Positions 1 through 7,876 of a DNA stretch of 64,000 nt are shown here, piece after piece (the first letter of the stretch is position 1; each line of letters begins with the position of its first letter). Made by a program: the position numbers and the translations under genes. Source of the stretch: Oscillospiraceae bacterium (GTDB lineage: Bacteria > Bacillota > Clostridia > Oscillospirales > Oscillospiraceae). The stretch covers positions 1-64,000 of the forward strand of contig JAHHSD010000003.1 in assembly GCA_020025425.1 (NCBI GenBank), read 5' to 3'. A model generated the notes under the pieces. The model had not been told where the DNA came from. It did not search any database and saw only the letters and a program-made list of their open reading frames with translations.

Positions 1-48
1 AAAAATCACTATGGATTTTTTTCTTAGGTGTCCAACTTCATTATGCAA

Positions 49-1122
49 TCAACCGGACAAAAAGTTTACAACTCCATGGTAAATAGCCGCCGCTGCTGCT
101 GCGATTTGTGTCCAGTGGGCAGCAACCTGGAATACCAAAAATGCCGCTCCAAGGCCCAGTACGAGAGGCCCGATCACGGATATATTATTGGCAAGCCAGT
201 TGATCCCGGTTAGGAGTGGCTGAAGCACTCGAATGGCAATATTACCAGCTTGTGTAAATACCTGCCCCCACGTCATAGGCATGGATTCAAACTTCCGGTT
301 TACTTCATCAGAAGCTGCCAGCATCGCATTTTTTACAATGTCTGCCGTGATCTGTCCATCAGCAGCCATTGCACGAATTTGACCTATAGGAACACCCATA
401 TAATCCGCAATAGACCGGATCACGTTTGGGGCCTGCTCAAATACGCTGTTCAGCTCTTCGCCTCGGAGAACGCCGGAGGCCATGGCCTGTGTCAGCTGAA
501 GGGTCGCTGCCTCTGCCCCGGCCGCATTGGTGCCAGCAATTGCAAATTGCTTGTTCAGGGTTTCAGTAAAGGCGATCAACTCCCCGTTATTGGAAAAGGC
601 GTCTCCAGCCATCAGGCCCATCTGTGAAATTGATTGGGCCGTTTTGAGATACGACGCCCTAGACCGCTGTGCAGAGGCCATAATCTGTTTTTCAAGATTG
701 GCCACACTCCCACCATCATCCACAATCAGATTCAAGCGGGCTCTGGTATTTGTTATGTTGTCAGACAGTCCAACCAGTTTCTTAACCGCTGTACCTGCGC
801 CAACAGCAACTGCGGCCCCTTTCAGCTTCTGCCACAGAGAGTCTGCGGCGCTGGTGCCCTGACGGATCCGTTCATTGAACCTGTCTTGTGCCTGATCCGC
901 TTGCTTGATTTGTTGTTCCATCTGATCAAAACCGACAGTAGCTTCTGCAATATCTTCCCGCACCCGCTGAAGAACCGTAGAATCAAGACTCTGACCCAGC
1001 GTTCCCCGTGCGCTCTCCATAGCATTGATCAGAGTGTTCATTCCTCGGCTCATAGCCTGAAGCGGACCTGTTACTCCATCATAGAGCTGAATTGCCGTCT
1101 TAATAGTCGCCAAGCGGATCAC
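49..1122 (-). CDS. Phage tail tape measure protein, N-terminal part, prematurely ended
   Basis: Tape measure proteins set tail length and line the tube. The 357 residues begin with a GTG start (MIRLATIKTAIQLYDG) overlapped by the chaperone region and carry the typical N-terminal tape-measure domain: a helical head, then GVPIGQIRAMAADGQIT at about 240-260, then hydrophobic stretches near the end. Family members are usually 600 to over 1000 residues. Here a TGA at 49-51 ends the frame just after a membrane-like segment (YHGVVNFLSG). The remaining 48 bases are AT-rich and start, on the minus strand, with TGGACACCTAAG, which could be the tip of an insertion element. So the gene may be interrupted. 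The role is firm; the 3' status is uncertain. Confidence 0.8.
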   Translation of the reverse strand: MIRLATIKTAIQLYDGVTGPLQAMSRGMNTLINAMESARGTLGQSLDSTVLQRVREDIAEATVGFDQMEQQIKQADQAQDRFNERIRQGTSAADSLWQKLKGAAVAVGAGTAVKKLVGLSDNITNTRARLNLIVDDGGSVANLEKQIMASAQRSRASYLKTAQSISQMGLMAGDAFSNNGELIAFTETLNKQFAIAGTNAAGAEAATLQLTQAMASGVLRGEELNSVFEQAPNVIRSIADYMGVPIGQIRAMAADGQITADIVKNAMLAASDEVNRKFESMPMTWGQVFTQAGNIAIRVLQPLLTGINWLANNISVIGPLVLGLGAAFLVFQVAAHWTQIAAAAAAIYHGVVNFLSG

Positions 1123-1145
1123 CTTCTTTCATAAAGCTGCCGGGC

Positions 1146-1349
1146 TTATGTGTGATGCCTCCGGCGGCTCTTTCGTTCAATTTCCTTTCGATGTTCCTTT
1201 TCCTGTTCCACCCGATAGTCAATGGCTGCAATGATAAAAGCCCGTTCCTGTCGATCCAGTCGAAAATACTGAGATGGCGTAATATGAAATTCGTGAAGGC
1301 AATAGTAGGCAATATTAGCCTCACTATCACCTTCACGGATTAGTTTTTT
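1146..1349 (-). CDS. -1 frameshift extension of the tail assembly chaperone (gpT-like part of gpGT)
   Basis: After the heptamer A_AAA_AAC (minus strand, 1349-1343) the zero frame meets TAA at once. In the -1 frame the reading continues LIREGDSEANIAYYCLHEF and so on for about 66 codons to TAA at 1148-1146. The extension is charged and helical, ends in a basic tail (ERKSRRRHHT), and lies between the XkdN-like chaperone and the tape measure, exactly where gpG/gpGT-type slippage products lie in tailed phages. It has no good start of its own. The fused product would span 1765 to 1146, about 206 residues. It is translated only after slippage; inferred function is binding the tape measure during tail assembly. 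Confidence 0.85.
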   Translation of the reverse strand, partial: KKLIREGDSEANIAYYCLHEFHITPSQYFRLDRQERAFIIAAIDYRVEQEKEHRKEIERKSRRRHHT

Positions 1350-1765
1350 GCTTCGTCCACCTCATCCTGAAGGGTGGTTTCAAAACCACAAACCTCCTGA
1401 ACCCTAGTCAGGTAGTCTGCGTATTCGCCGGGTGTCAGCATGGTTTTCAGCAGGGCCTCTGCCCCCATAACACCATAGGAGTTCTGAAGCTCAGCATCAT
1501 TGAGATTCGGGAACACAGTGCAGGCCGCAGCCAGCTTCCCGAGGTACAGATCATAATCCGTTTCCCGCTGATATTGATTTTTCTTCCCGGGAACGGGAAT
1601 ACGCTTGACGCAGGATTTCCGCAGGGCCTCATCCTCAGTACCAGTGATGGTCTTGATTTCCCACTTGATGGGATTCCTGTTCTCATCAACAAATCGCTCA
1701 GAGACAACACACTTGACGTTGTCCACCTTCAGCGCATTTTTCGCCAGAAATGCAGAAAGACTCAT
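1340..1765 (-). CDS. XkdN-like phage tail assembly chaperone (gpG-like)
   Basis: The 141-residue protein starts MSLSAFLAKNALKVDN and matches the XkdN-like family of PBSX-type contractile phages, which keep the tape measure soluble and recruit tube subunits during tail assembly. Family features seen are the N-terminal block with two or three conserved lysines, the stretch DYDLYLGKLAAACTVFPNLN, and the C-terminal PGEYADYLTRVQEVCGF. It lies between the tube gene and the tape measure, as in PBSX. AAGGAGAAAATGAAAC precedes the ATG. Its last codons form the slippery site, so a minority of ribosomes should make the longer form ending at 1146. Confidence 0.88.
   Translation of the reverse strand: MSLSAFLAKNALKVDNVKCVVSERFVDENRNPIKWEIKTITGTEDEALRKSCVKRIPVPGKKNQYQRETDYDLYLGKLAAACTVFPNLNDAELQNSYGVMGAEALLKTMLTPGEYADYLTRVQEVCGFETTLQDEVDEAKN
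1343..1349 (-). other. Programmed -1 ribosomal frameshift site, A_AAA_AAC
   Basis: The zero-frame codons are GCA AAA AAC TAA, so the slippery heptamer fits X_XXY_YYZ with X=A, Y=A, Z=C and is followed directly by the stop codon. A stop right after a slippery site is a common arrangement in phage tail chaperone genes. Confidence 0.88.
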
Positions 1766-1799
1766 GTTTCATTTTCTCCTTTTTTGATTGATCAGTGGC

Positions 1800-1836
1800 A
1801 AATTCCCAGCCCACTATTTCAAATGGGCCGGGAATT
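1800..1836 (-). other. Stem-loop between tail tube and chaperone genes
   Basis: Two 13-base arms (1801-1813 and 1824-1836) pair with a single mismatch around a 10-base loop. No U-tract follows on the minus strand, so it may be a partial attenuator or an mRNA-stabilising hairpin after the highly expressed tube gene rather than a full terminator. Confidence 0.5.
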
Positions 1837-1843
1837 GAAAAGA

Positions 1844-2317
1844 TTACTCCATACCGGGCAGCATGGCAAAGGATTCAGGCATATCCCAGGATTCAAAGGT
1901 ACCAGACAGTTCCTCTTCCAGAAGCTCCTCACCTGCCTGGAACTTCGCCAGGACAAAAGTGTCACAGAGGCAATCATGATGGACGATAGTCTGCCGTCCC
2001 ACAGCAGAGGTAGCGTCCTCATTGGTGACCTGGATCTCAAAATATGGCATCACACCGGTTTTCTGGTAGGTGTCCGCAACCTTCCGAAAAATCGACTGGT
2101 TGTAGTGAGCAGTACCACTCCATGTTCCCTTTCCGCCTGCAGACTTATGTCCCATACCAACCTTGCCCAAAATGGGAACATCTGCAATACTCGTTTCCCA
2201 CTTACTCTCGAACTCGGTAATGTTCATGAGAAGATACCGATTCCCATCAAGGGTAATAAAACACTCTGCAAGGCTGCCATAGACTGCATCCTTGGCATTC
2301 ATGATTGTATTCGTCAT
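1844..2317 (-). CDS. Phage tail tube protein (XkdM-like)
   Basis: At 157 residues it has the length of XkdM-type tube proteins (about 145-160). The stretch GSLAECFITLDGNRYLLMNI near the N-terminus and GKGTWSGTAHYNQSIFRK in the middle are typical of this fold. The protein stacks into the inner tube of the contractile tail. It lies between the sheath and the chaperone, the standard PBSX order, and starts just after the sheath stop with a GGGGGG-rich Shine-Dalgarno. No oddities are seen. Confidence 0.88.
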   Translation of the reverse strand: MTNTIMNAKDAVYGSLAECFITLDGNRYLLMNITEFESKWETSIADVPILGKVGMGHKSAGGKGTWSGTAHYNQSIFRKVADTYQKTGVMPYFEIQVTNEDATSAVGRQTIVHHDCLCDTFVLAKFQAGEELLEEELSGTFESWDMPESFAMLPGME

Positions 2318-2336
2318 TTTCTAGGTCCCCCCTTCC

Positions 2337-3716
2337 TTACTGCACATATACGGTCATATAAAGCTGGGCCATGGCATTGACTGGGGTCACATGGTCTGTC
2401 ACCATCACAGCCTTTTTGGTATCACCCTGTGCTACTGTTACATGATCCGGTAAAAATCCCTCGATGGCTCGAATCGTCTGGAGCTCCTGGTGGTGCTTCA
2501 CGATATCGTTCCAAAGGCTGATTCGCCCCGAAGCGTCATTGGGTACCTTACCGACATACTTTTTGCCAAACAGAACTGCGATATCATTTGCGATCTGATC
2601 CAGAACCCGGATGGTCTGATTGCTGGAAAAGTCCCGGGATTTCTCATCTGTGACCGAGACGAAGGTATTTGTATCCTCCAGCACCACCACGTTTTCATCG
2701 ACCAGATGGAACATGAATGAGCCCTCAGTGATCCCAGCCTCCAGCTGAGCCTGGGTATACTCGGTATCCACGGCATACTCGCCGTCATAGTCCACATTTG
2801 TGGCAGACTTATTCACAGCAGTTCCGGCCACCACTCCTGTTACCCAAGGAATAAGTGCGGGAGTATTCGCTTCACCATCACCAAGAGTCGTATGGTCGAT
2901 AACTGCCTTCCCGACTGTGGCAGGTACGTCGTGTGACTGGGCGATTCCATTCTTCACGCTTACTACGCCCTCATAATCAGCCAACGTGCGAAACAGAACA
3001 ACCTGAAACTTCTTTCCCACCTCATCCCGCATCCGCTTACAGAATGAGACAAACAGGCCAGTAATCGTGGAGTTGGTGGTCATACAGCCCATTGCATTGA
3101 AGGTGTAGGACTCCATGCGATCCAGATACGTCTGATAGGCCGCATTTTCTACTGCACCGTTGGTCCCTCCGATCAAGGGGGTAGATGCGGTCAACTCAAG
3201 GGACGCACTGCCAATGAAGTCCACATAGTCGTTTGGTTTCAGCTGCTTCATAGACGAAATACCTTTCTGAATGTCCACAAGCACGGTACCCAGGAATGTG
3301 GAGACATCATACAGCTTCGCTTCCTCCTGACTCTTCTCATTGGCCTCAATGACGATCCGCAGTGCGTTTCCGCGGATGCCAGGGTATTTTGCTGTGGCGT
3401 AGGTGTTCGCCGCCTTTTTACCGCCAGCATTCAGCCGGAAAAAGTGAACCAACCTGGCATGAAGGAAAATTTCACGCACGGGGCGCAGCTCATCAGCTGT
3501 GTATGCATAGCCAAAAATTCTCTGGGAGTTCTTCTGAAAATCTCCCCGATCCACTGTCACAACCTTGTTCTCGGGACCCCAGTCCAGTTCCAGGGGGATG
3601 GTTGCAGTGCCTCGGTCAGACAGCGTGGCACTTGCACTCGCAACCGAAACAAAATTGATATATGCGCCAGGCAGGATCTTGTTTTGCGTCAGGAATGTAC
3701 CGCCGCCAAGGGCCAT
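2337..3716 (-). CDS. Phage tail sheath protein (XkdK-like)
   Basis: The 459-residue protein has the XkdK-type sheath layout: N-terminal GGTFLTQNKILPGAYINF, a central domain with PLIGGTNG, and a C-terminal part with NQTIRVLDQIANDIAVLF and a final Met/Val-rich strand. Sheath subunits assemble round the tube and contract to drive it through the cell wall, so the phage is of myovirus morphology. Length fits Xkd-type sheaths (about 440-490). It overlaps the upstream small gene by a few bases, indicating translational coupling in the late operon. Confidence 0.92.
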   Translation of the reverse strand: MALGGGTFLTQNKILPGAYINFVSVASASATLSDRGTATIPLELDWGPENKVVTVDRGDFQKNSQRIFGYAYTADELRPVREIFLHARLVHFFRLNAGGKKAANTYATAKYPGIRGNALRIVIEANEKSQEEAKLYDVSTFLGTVLVDIQKGISSMKQLKPNDYVDFIGSASLELTASTPLIGGTNGAVENAAYQTYLDRMESYTFNAMGCMTTNSTITGLFVSFCKRMRDEVGKKFQVVLFRTLADYEGVVSVKNGIAQSHDVPATVGKAVIDHTTLGDGEANTPALIPWVTGVVAGTAVNKSATNVDYDGEYAVDTEYTQAQLEAGITEGSFMFHLVDENVVVLEDTNTFVSVTDEKSRDFSSNQTIRVLDQIANDIAVLFGKKYVGKVPNDASGRISLWNDIVKHHQELQTIRAIEGFLPDHVTVAQGDTKKAVMVTDHVTPVNAMAQLYMTVYVQ

Positions 3717-3717
3717 A

Positions 3718-3906
3718 TCAGTTCACCTTACCTTTCTCCATAAAATTACTGATCAGGGCATCCACCTGATCCATCGTATAGGTTTGACCATCCTTCAGCA
3801 GCACCGACAGCAGGTCACGCCGATGGGCATACTTCTCGGAATGCAGGATGGTATTTTTGGTAAAAACCACGTTCTCGATATCGTTTTTTGCTCTGGCCAT
3901 AGCCAC
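3718..3906 (-). CDS. Small late phage protein, function unknown
   Basis: About 62 residues (MAMARAKNDIENVVFTKNT...). A GTG start at 3906 is preferred because AGGAAGGA lies 8 bases upstream; a longer frame exists to 3933 but overlaps the upstream gene without a better ribosome site. The protein is hydrophilic and probably helical, with no membrane segment. Small genes at this place, between tail terminator and sheath, are common in Xkd-type phages, but I do not recognise a domain. Confidence 0.65.
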   Translation of the reverse strand: MAMARAKNDIENVVFTKNTILHSEKYAHRRDLLSVLLKDGQTYTMDQVDALISNFMEKGKVN

Positions 3907-3910
3907 ATCA

Positions 3911-4339
3911 TCATTCCTTCCTGGTTCCAACATCCCTCGCGAGAGTCTCCATATAGATTGGGTCCACTGTTTTGACCATGGGCAGGTTGTAACTCACAAA
4001 AAAATGAAGTACCCCATCCACGATCTCATAACTAATCCCAGTTCCATGAAGAATATCTCCGTTTGGAAGGGAAATGAAGTCCAATGCCTCCATCATCGTT
4101 TCCGCAGTGGAGAGCATCTCATCATTATCGCTTTGATCTTTTGGAAAGTAATGGATATCAAAAGGATTCCGCTTGATGAACCTCCGACCAATCCTGGCTG
4201 TGACCTCCGGTTTTAAAACGGCAATGAAAAAGCAGGGTTCTTCCAAACCCTGCTGCACATTATTCCGATAAATCTCGTAGCCATCCCCAAAGGTGGCATT
4301 TAGCTTCATGGAGATTCCTTTTATAATCTCATTTAGCAT
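3911..4339 (-). CDS. Phage tail terminator family protein
   Basis: 142 residues beginning MLNEIIKGISMKLNATFGDGYEIY. The length, the pattern (helix, then a strand with ECFFI-like residues, here LEEPCFFIAVLKP, then NPFDIHYFP) and the position between the gp10-like protein and the sheath match the DUF6838/tail terminator group. These proteins cap the tail tube and join it to the head connector. It overlaps the upstream gp10-like gene by 11 bases, typical of a coupled morphogenesis operon. Confidence 0.75.
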   Translation of the reverse strand: MLNEIIKGISMKLNATFGDGYEIYRNNVQQGLEEPCFFIAVLKPEVTARIGRRFIKRNPFDIHYFPKDQSDNDEMLSTAETMMEALDFISLPNGDILHGTGISYEIVDGVLHFFVSYNLPMVKTVDPIYMETLARDVGTRKE

Positions 4340-4814
4340 CCAAACACCCCTTTATGAATTTATATAACTTCTTTTCCAGAATAGCGGGAGCCTGCTGATC
4401 GATTTCCTGTGTGGAGATGGTCAGCATATACCGACCCTTTACCCAGCCCTGTTTCAGGACCATTCCGCCTTCTGCATCTGGGTCATAAACAAATCGGTCA
4501 CTTTTCCAATAACCAGGGATAAATCGTCCAGGCTGTTGCCTATGGCCATATTCAACATAGGAAGCATATACAAGGTTGTTGATCACAACCACTGTGTAGT
4601 GATTTCCACGATGTCCAACCGGCATGATTGCCCATGCATCTCGCAAGGTTCCGTAAACCACTGGTGTTCTTTTTACAGTTTTGGTGAAAAGCCTTTTCGC
4701 AAGATCCTGGGACGCTTTTCGGAGGAACACATCCAGCTCTACATTCGCCAATTGTTCCATTTTTCGATTCAGTTGCTCCAGCTGCCTAAAATCACAGTTT
4801 CCCCACTTGGCCAT
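4329..4814 (-). CDS. HK97 gp10-like phage tail component (XkdI-like)
   Basis: 161 residues. Features of the gp10/XkdI family are the N-terminal helix (LNRKMEQLANVELDVFLRKA), then TPVVYGTLRDAWAI and the NLVYASYVEYGHRQ block, with a long C-terminal helix. These proteins sit at the head-tail joint and help tail completion. Start ATG at 4814 is shared with the upstream stop. Family assignment is by motif and synteny. Confidence 0.85.
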   Translation of the reverse strand: MAKWGNCDFRQLEQLNRKMEQLANVELDVFLRKASQDLAKRLFTKTVKRTPVVYGTLRDAWAIMPVGHRGNHYTVVVINNLVYASYVEYGHRQQPGRFIPGYWKSDRFVYDPDAEGGMVLKQGWVKGRYMLTISTQEIDQQAPAILEKKLYKFIKGCLDAK

Positions 4815-5176
4815 TAGGCATACCCCCTAAACGGCTTTAGCGGGATCTCCTGGTGGCCGCTGAACACGCCGGCCTCGCCGCTTTGGGCGTAGATGAACTC
4901 CCGTTCTGGCTGATTGAATCGCTGCACCACAATTTTACAGCCGGGCGGGATCATCACATCCGGGGATAGAAACAGCTTCACGGATTGGGCAATGGCAGCC
5001 ACTGAATCCCCGCCCGCTGCGGCCAGTGTCTCAAAGGACAGTTTACAGGGCTGATCCTGAAGAGTGGCGATCTCTTTAAAATCAGTCAGCTTTGTGTCTG
5101 GATCGGTGACTTTGATCTTCTGGTAGATAGTACACCGATCCCTCCACAGCCGTTCCAGTGGACTTGGCATCACCAA
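4814..5176 (-). CDS. Phage head closure / head-tail connector protein (XkdH/YqbH-like)
   Basis: 120 residues with the head-closure beta-barrel pattern: N-terminal WRDRCTIYQKIKVTDPDT, central KLFLSPDVMIPPGCKIVV and C-terminal VFSGHQEIPLKPF. Such proteins plug the portal-adaptor channel after DNA packaging. It overlaps the upstream adaptor gene by 7 bases and touches the downstream gene at 4814. No unusual features. Confidence 0.83.
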   Translation of the reverse strand: MVMPSPLERLWRDRCTIYQKIKVTDPDTKLTDFKEIATLQDQPCKLSFETLAAAGGDSVAAIAQSVKLFLSPDVMIPPGCKIVVQRFNQPEREFIYAQSGEAGVFSGHQEIPLKPFRGYA

Positions 5177-5559
5177 ACCAGCCTCCGAAAACGGTACAAT
5201 TCCTGCTTTCTCCCAATCAATGTTTCAATCAGGGTATCCAGCCGCTGTTCTGGGGTCGTACTTCCTGCCCCAATGGCATACTGGATATTGGTGTCACCTT
5301 CCTGGAGCTGTTTCACCGCCACCTCTAAATCAAACCCGTCCAGCTGACCAGACGCCTTTTTGACCTTTAGATATTCGCCAACGGCCATATCAACGGCCAC
5401 ATTGCCCACCCCATCTGGCATAGGAAGATCTGTATTCGTTTCATTCAGAACCTTGTACTCCACATTGCTGATCACAAAATCAACCAGTGGATCATCAGCG
5501 GCCCCCGTTACGCCAAGGGCCTCAAGAAAAGCAACTACCTTTTCCCGCAACAGGATCAC
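5170..5559 (-). CDS. Phage head-tail connector / adaptor protein (XkdG/YqbG-like)
   Basis: 129 residues, mostly helical, with an N-terminal helix (LREKVVAFLEALG), a central IxxxxxYKVLNETN block and a C-terminal RFRRLVW tail. This resembles the DNA-packaging adaptor family that forms a ring under the portal. Position right after the capsid and fibre genes and before the head closure gene supports it. Confidence 0.78.
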   Translation of the reverse strand: MILLREKVVAFLEALGVTGAADDPLVDFVISNVEYKVLNETNTDLPMPDGVGNVAVDMAVGEYLKVKKASGQLDGFDLEVAVKQLQEGDTNIQYAIGAGSTTPEQRLDTLIETLIGRKQELYRFRRLVW

Positions 5560-5569
5560 CGCCTTTCTC

Positions 5570-5854
5570 TTATCCCCCTGCCGTTGTCACGGTAATGGGT
5601 GCCGAACTGCTGTCCGTAAAGGTGACGGTTCCGCCAGTCACCTTTCCAGAGGAGTCCGTGGTCAGAGCAATGGACTTCACGCCCTTCCCCGCTGCGCCGG
5701 GATCTCCCTTCTGGCCAGGTTCCCCCTTCTGGCCAGGTGTGCCAGGTTCACCCTTCGGCCCTACCTGCTCATTCTGTACCGCCTTCTCCAGCTTGTTCAG
5801 CTTTTCGGCGGTGATCACATCACCGTCATGCCATTCAGTTGGTGTGTATGCCAT
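5570..5854 (-). CDS. Collagen-like head fibre protein
   Basis: 94 residues. The N-terminal part (MAYTPTEWHDGDVITAEKLN) is a coiled or capsid-binding segment seen in head fibre proteins of Firmicutes phages. Residues about 32-58 are an uninterrupted run of eight Gly-X-Y triplets such as GPK GEP GTP, a collagen-like trimerising stalk. A C-terminal Thr/Ser-rich beta segment ends TVTTAGG. It lies right after the major capsid gene, as expected for a decoration fibre. AGGAAA precedes the ATG. Likely role: surface fibre on the capsid that could bind carbohydrate or mucus; the receptor is unknown. Confidence 0.8.
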   Translation of the reverse strand: MAYTPTEWHDGDVITAEKLNKLEKAVQNEQVGPKGEPGTPGQKGEPGQKGDPGAAGKGVKSIALTTDSSGKVTGGTVTFTDSSSAPITVTTAGG

Positions 5855-5896
5855 GTGTTTTCCTCACTTTCTTCCGACTTTTGCTGTTCCGATTTT

Positions 5897-5929
5897 CCCT
5901 CTGCCAATCACAGCGGAATCAGCAGAGGG
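5897..5929 (-). other. Stem-loop after the major capsid gene
   Basis: An 8-bp perfect stem (5897-5904 with 5922-5929, CCCTCTGC and GCAGAGGG) with a 17-base loop lies just downstream of the capsid stop on the minus strand. There is no clear U-tract, so it may moderate read-through or protect the capsid mRNA end. Confidence 0.45.
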
Positions 5930-5931
5930 TG

Positions 5932-6894
5932 TCATTCCCCCGTTTTCAGCCCCGTAATGGCCCCATGGAGGAACGCAGGGCCATGATCCAGACCGATCTC
6001 GCCATAGATCTGCTTTTTCTCTGCGGCACCGGTCTTGGCCAAATCCTCCAGGAAGAGCGTGCCCTTTCCGGGGACATCCTGGAACACAGGGGCGCAGACA
6101 GAGACATCCGCAATCAGAATCCGGTCATTGGGTACAAAGGGATTGTAGGCTACGCCCATTTTGAAGAAATCGGTCTCCAGTTCCGTGATGTTCATGCCGC
6201 CCAGATTGCGGGTGGCGGGGGTGTTGTAGCCCAGCTGCTTCTCATACAGAGCGGTGATCCGCTGCTTCTGCTCAGAGCCGCAGAACAGCACCATGTTGCC
6301 GAACAGTGCCCCGGCATCCGCCATAGCCTTGTAGAGCTGCTTCAGAAGGTCGATGGAAATGGCGCCCTCCCCAGCGGCAATGTGAGTTCCTGTGCTGCAC
6401 AGCTCGAACATGCCCCGGGTCTTATTGGCCTCATTGGAGGCAGACGCCTTGTTGAACGTACCGTTCAGGAAGGTAAATTCCACATCCCGGGCAATCTTTT
6501 TCAGCCGCTGGGCCACCTGCCAATCCAGCTCAGAGGTGGGGTTCGCAGCCTGTCCGGCGGTGTTTAGACCGGACAACTTGCCACGGTTGGCCATCTTTGC
6601 GTAGGTGATGGTGATGGACTCGTGGAAGATCTGGGTCACATTGGTTTTCTGATCACGGGCCAGTGCGGTGGCAGCAGGAGCGGTCTCAGAGGCATCCTCC
6701 GTAATTGCGGGCTGCGCCGCCTCCGGGAACTCATAGAGCTGACCGGTGGGAAATTCATCATTTTCGGTTTTCATACCACCCGACAGGCCACCAATCATGC
6801 TGAGGAAGGGGGTCTGTGTGGGGGACGTAGTGAACAGATCTCCGGCGAAGTTGGGGAGATTGAACGTGGTGCCGGTTCCGGTTACATTTGCCAT
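5932..6894 (-). CDS. Phage major capsid protein (SU10/DUF5309 type)
   Basis: 320 residues starting MANVTGTGTTFNLPNFAGDL. The N-terminal SPTQTPFLSMIGG, the IFHESITITYAKMANRG block and the central ALFGNMVLFCGSEQKQRI followed by a C-terminal DRILIADVSV strand match the DUF5309 / SU10-like major capsid family with HK97 fold. It is preceded by the scaffold gene and followed by fibre and connectors. No separate prohead protease is seen in the window. Confidence 0.9.
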   Translation of the reverse strand: MANVTGTGTTFNLPNFAGDLFTTSPTQTPFLSMIGGLSGGMKTENDEFPTGQLYEFPEAAQPAITEDASETAPAATALARDQKTNVTQIFHESITITYAKMANRGKLSGLNTAGQAANPTSELDWQVAQRLKKIARDVEFTFLNGTFNKASASNEANKTRGMFELCSTGTHIAAGEGAISIDLLKQLYKAMADAGALFGNMVLFCGSEQKQRITALYEKQLGYNTPATRNLGGMNITELETDFFKMGVAYNPFVPNDRILIADVSVCAPVFQDVPGKGTLFLEDLAKTGAAEKKQIYGEIGLDHGPAFLHGAITGLKTGE

Positions 6895-6927
6895 AGTTAA
6901 AACATCCTTTCTCTTTCAAATAGTAGG

Positions 6928-7566
6928 TTAATAAAGCTGGACGCCATCCGCAGCGGCCTCTCTCTTGATTGCCACAGCCAGGGCAGAATTTCCAGCTTTT
7001 CGAGCATCGGCCAGGCGGGTTTCATAGCCCGTGGTTTTCGCATCCGGGGTAGTGGTTACACTTCCAGCGGGGGATGTGCCGGAAACAGTGGGGGTGGTGT
7101 CACAAGCCTTGAACAGAAAACCGGTGTCCTCCCCCTTCACCAGCTTTCCAATCTCATCGACCAGCCCGGGAACAGCGCCATCATCGCGCAACTCCGCCTT
7201 CTCCAAAAAGGAAGTCAGGAATGGTTTCACGGCAGCGGGGTTAATGGCCTTGGCATCCTTCAGGGCAGAGTCAACGGCGTTTCCAATCTTGATATTCCTC
7301 ATCTCGGCCTCATGTTCCTTCTTCTGGCTGGCGTTATCCGCCTGGAGCTGGGTGATCTGTTCCTTCAGGGCCTGATTGTCCCCTGCGGACTTCTGGAGCG
7401 TTTCCAGCTGGGTGTCCCGCTCCTTGATTGTGGTCTTGGCTGTCTGGAGCTCAGTGGATACCTCATCAAAGCGGGGCTTGGGAACAAAAGAGTTGTCCAG
7501 CTCGCTGATCACCTTGTTCGCCTGCTCCTCAGTCAGGCCCATTGCCATCAGACTTTCTTTTGTCAT
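6928..7566 (-). CDS. Phage scaffolding protein (minor structural GP20-like)
   Basis: 212 residues with a long coiled-coil core (about 25-90, FVPKPRFDEVSTELQTAKTT and following heptads), then AINPAAVKPFLTSFLE and a flexible acidic/Thr-rich tail. This is the GP20/scaffold family that guides capsid shell assembly and is lost before maturation. It directly precedes the capsid gene, and its own ATG follows an AACGGAGGT Shine-Dalgarno. Confidence 0.88.
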   Translation of the reverse strand: MTKESLMAMGLTEEQANKVISELDNSFVPKPRFDEVSTELQTAKTTIKERDTQLETLQKSAGDNQALKEQITQLQADNASQKKEHEAEMRNIKIGNAVDSALKDAKAINPAAVKPFLTSFLEKAELRDDGAVPGLVDEIGKLVKGEDTGFLFKACDTTPTVSGTSPAGSVTTTPDAKTTGYETRLADARKAGNSALAVAIKREAAADGVQLY

Positions 7567-7612
7567 AACGAATACCTCCGTTCAATTTTTTTGCAGTAAA
7601 TAGGTATGAAAA

Positions 7613-7643
7613 AACCACCTCCAGCCAAAAAGCTGGGGTGGTT
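7613..7643 (-). terminator. Rho-independent terminator after the MuF-associated small gene
   Basis: On the minus strand a strong stem (arms 7632-7643 and 7613-7625, AACCACCCCAGC-like with one bulge) is followed by TTTTTTC. It closes the unit TerS-TerL-portal-MuF-small gene and separates it from scaffold/capsid. Confidence 0.8.
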
Positions 7644-7662
7644 AGATCATCAATATTAGGGA

Positions 7663-7875
7663 TCAGTCCCAATGCTGATCCAGACTGAAGTTTTCAAGAA
7701 TGGAATAATACTTTGGGATTTGGTCAGGTGCTTTTCCGTCCTTTAGGGCAGTAAGAACTTCAATTTTTTCATCCAGAAGTTCTTCACTGTTCACATCAAA
7801 AAAGCGGTCAACCAGTACATCAGAAACTTCAGCCAACAGCATATGCACTTTTATCAGCTTTTCTTGCTGTGTCAT
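7663..7875 (-). CDS. Small acidic protein next to the MuF gene; candidate immunity protein
   Basis: 70 residues (MTQQEKLIKVHMLLAEVSD...). The ATG at 7875 starts one base after the MuF stop codon (7877-7879), with GGGTGG as ribosome site, so translation is coupled. The protein is short, acidic and largely helical, with no signal peptide or membrane segment. No domain is recognised. Its place immediately after a MuF protein carrying a zincin-like C-terminal domain, and before a strong terminator, is the arrangement expected of an immunity gene for a MuF-type polymorphic toxin. That role is inference only. Confidence 0.7.
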   Translation of the reverse strand: MTQQEKLIKVHMLLAEVSDVLVDRFFDVNSEELLDEKIEVLTALKDGKAPDQIPKYYSILENFSLDQHWD

Positions 7876-7876
7876 A

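Noticed and set aside
1100..1336. Minus-strand 78-residue frame between chaperone and tape measure
   Set aside because: It has no ribosome site and is in the wrong frame; the supported reading here is the -1 frameshift extension ending at 1146.
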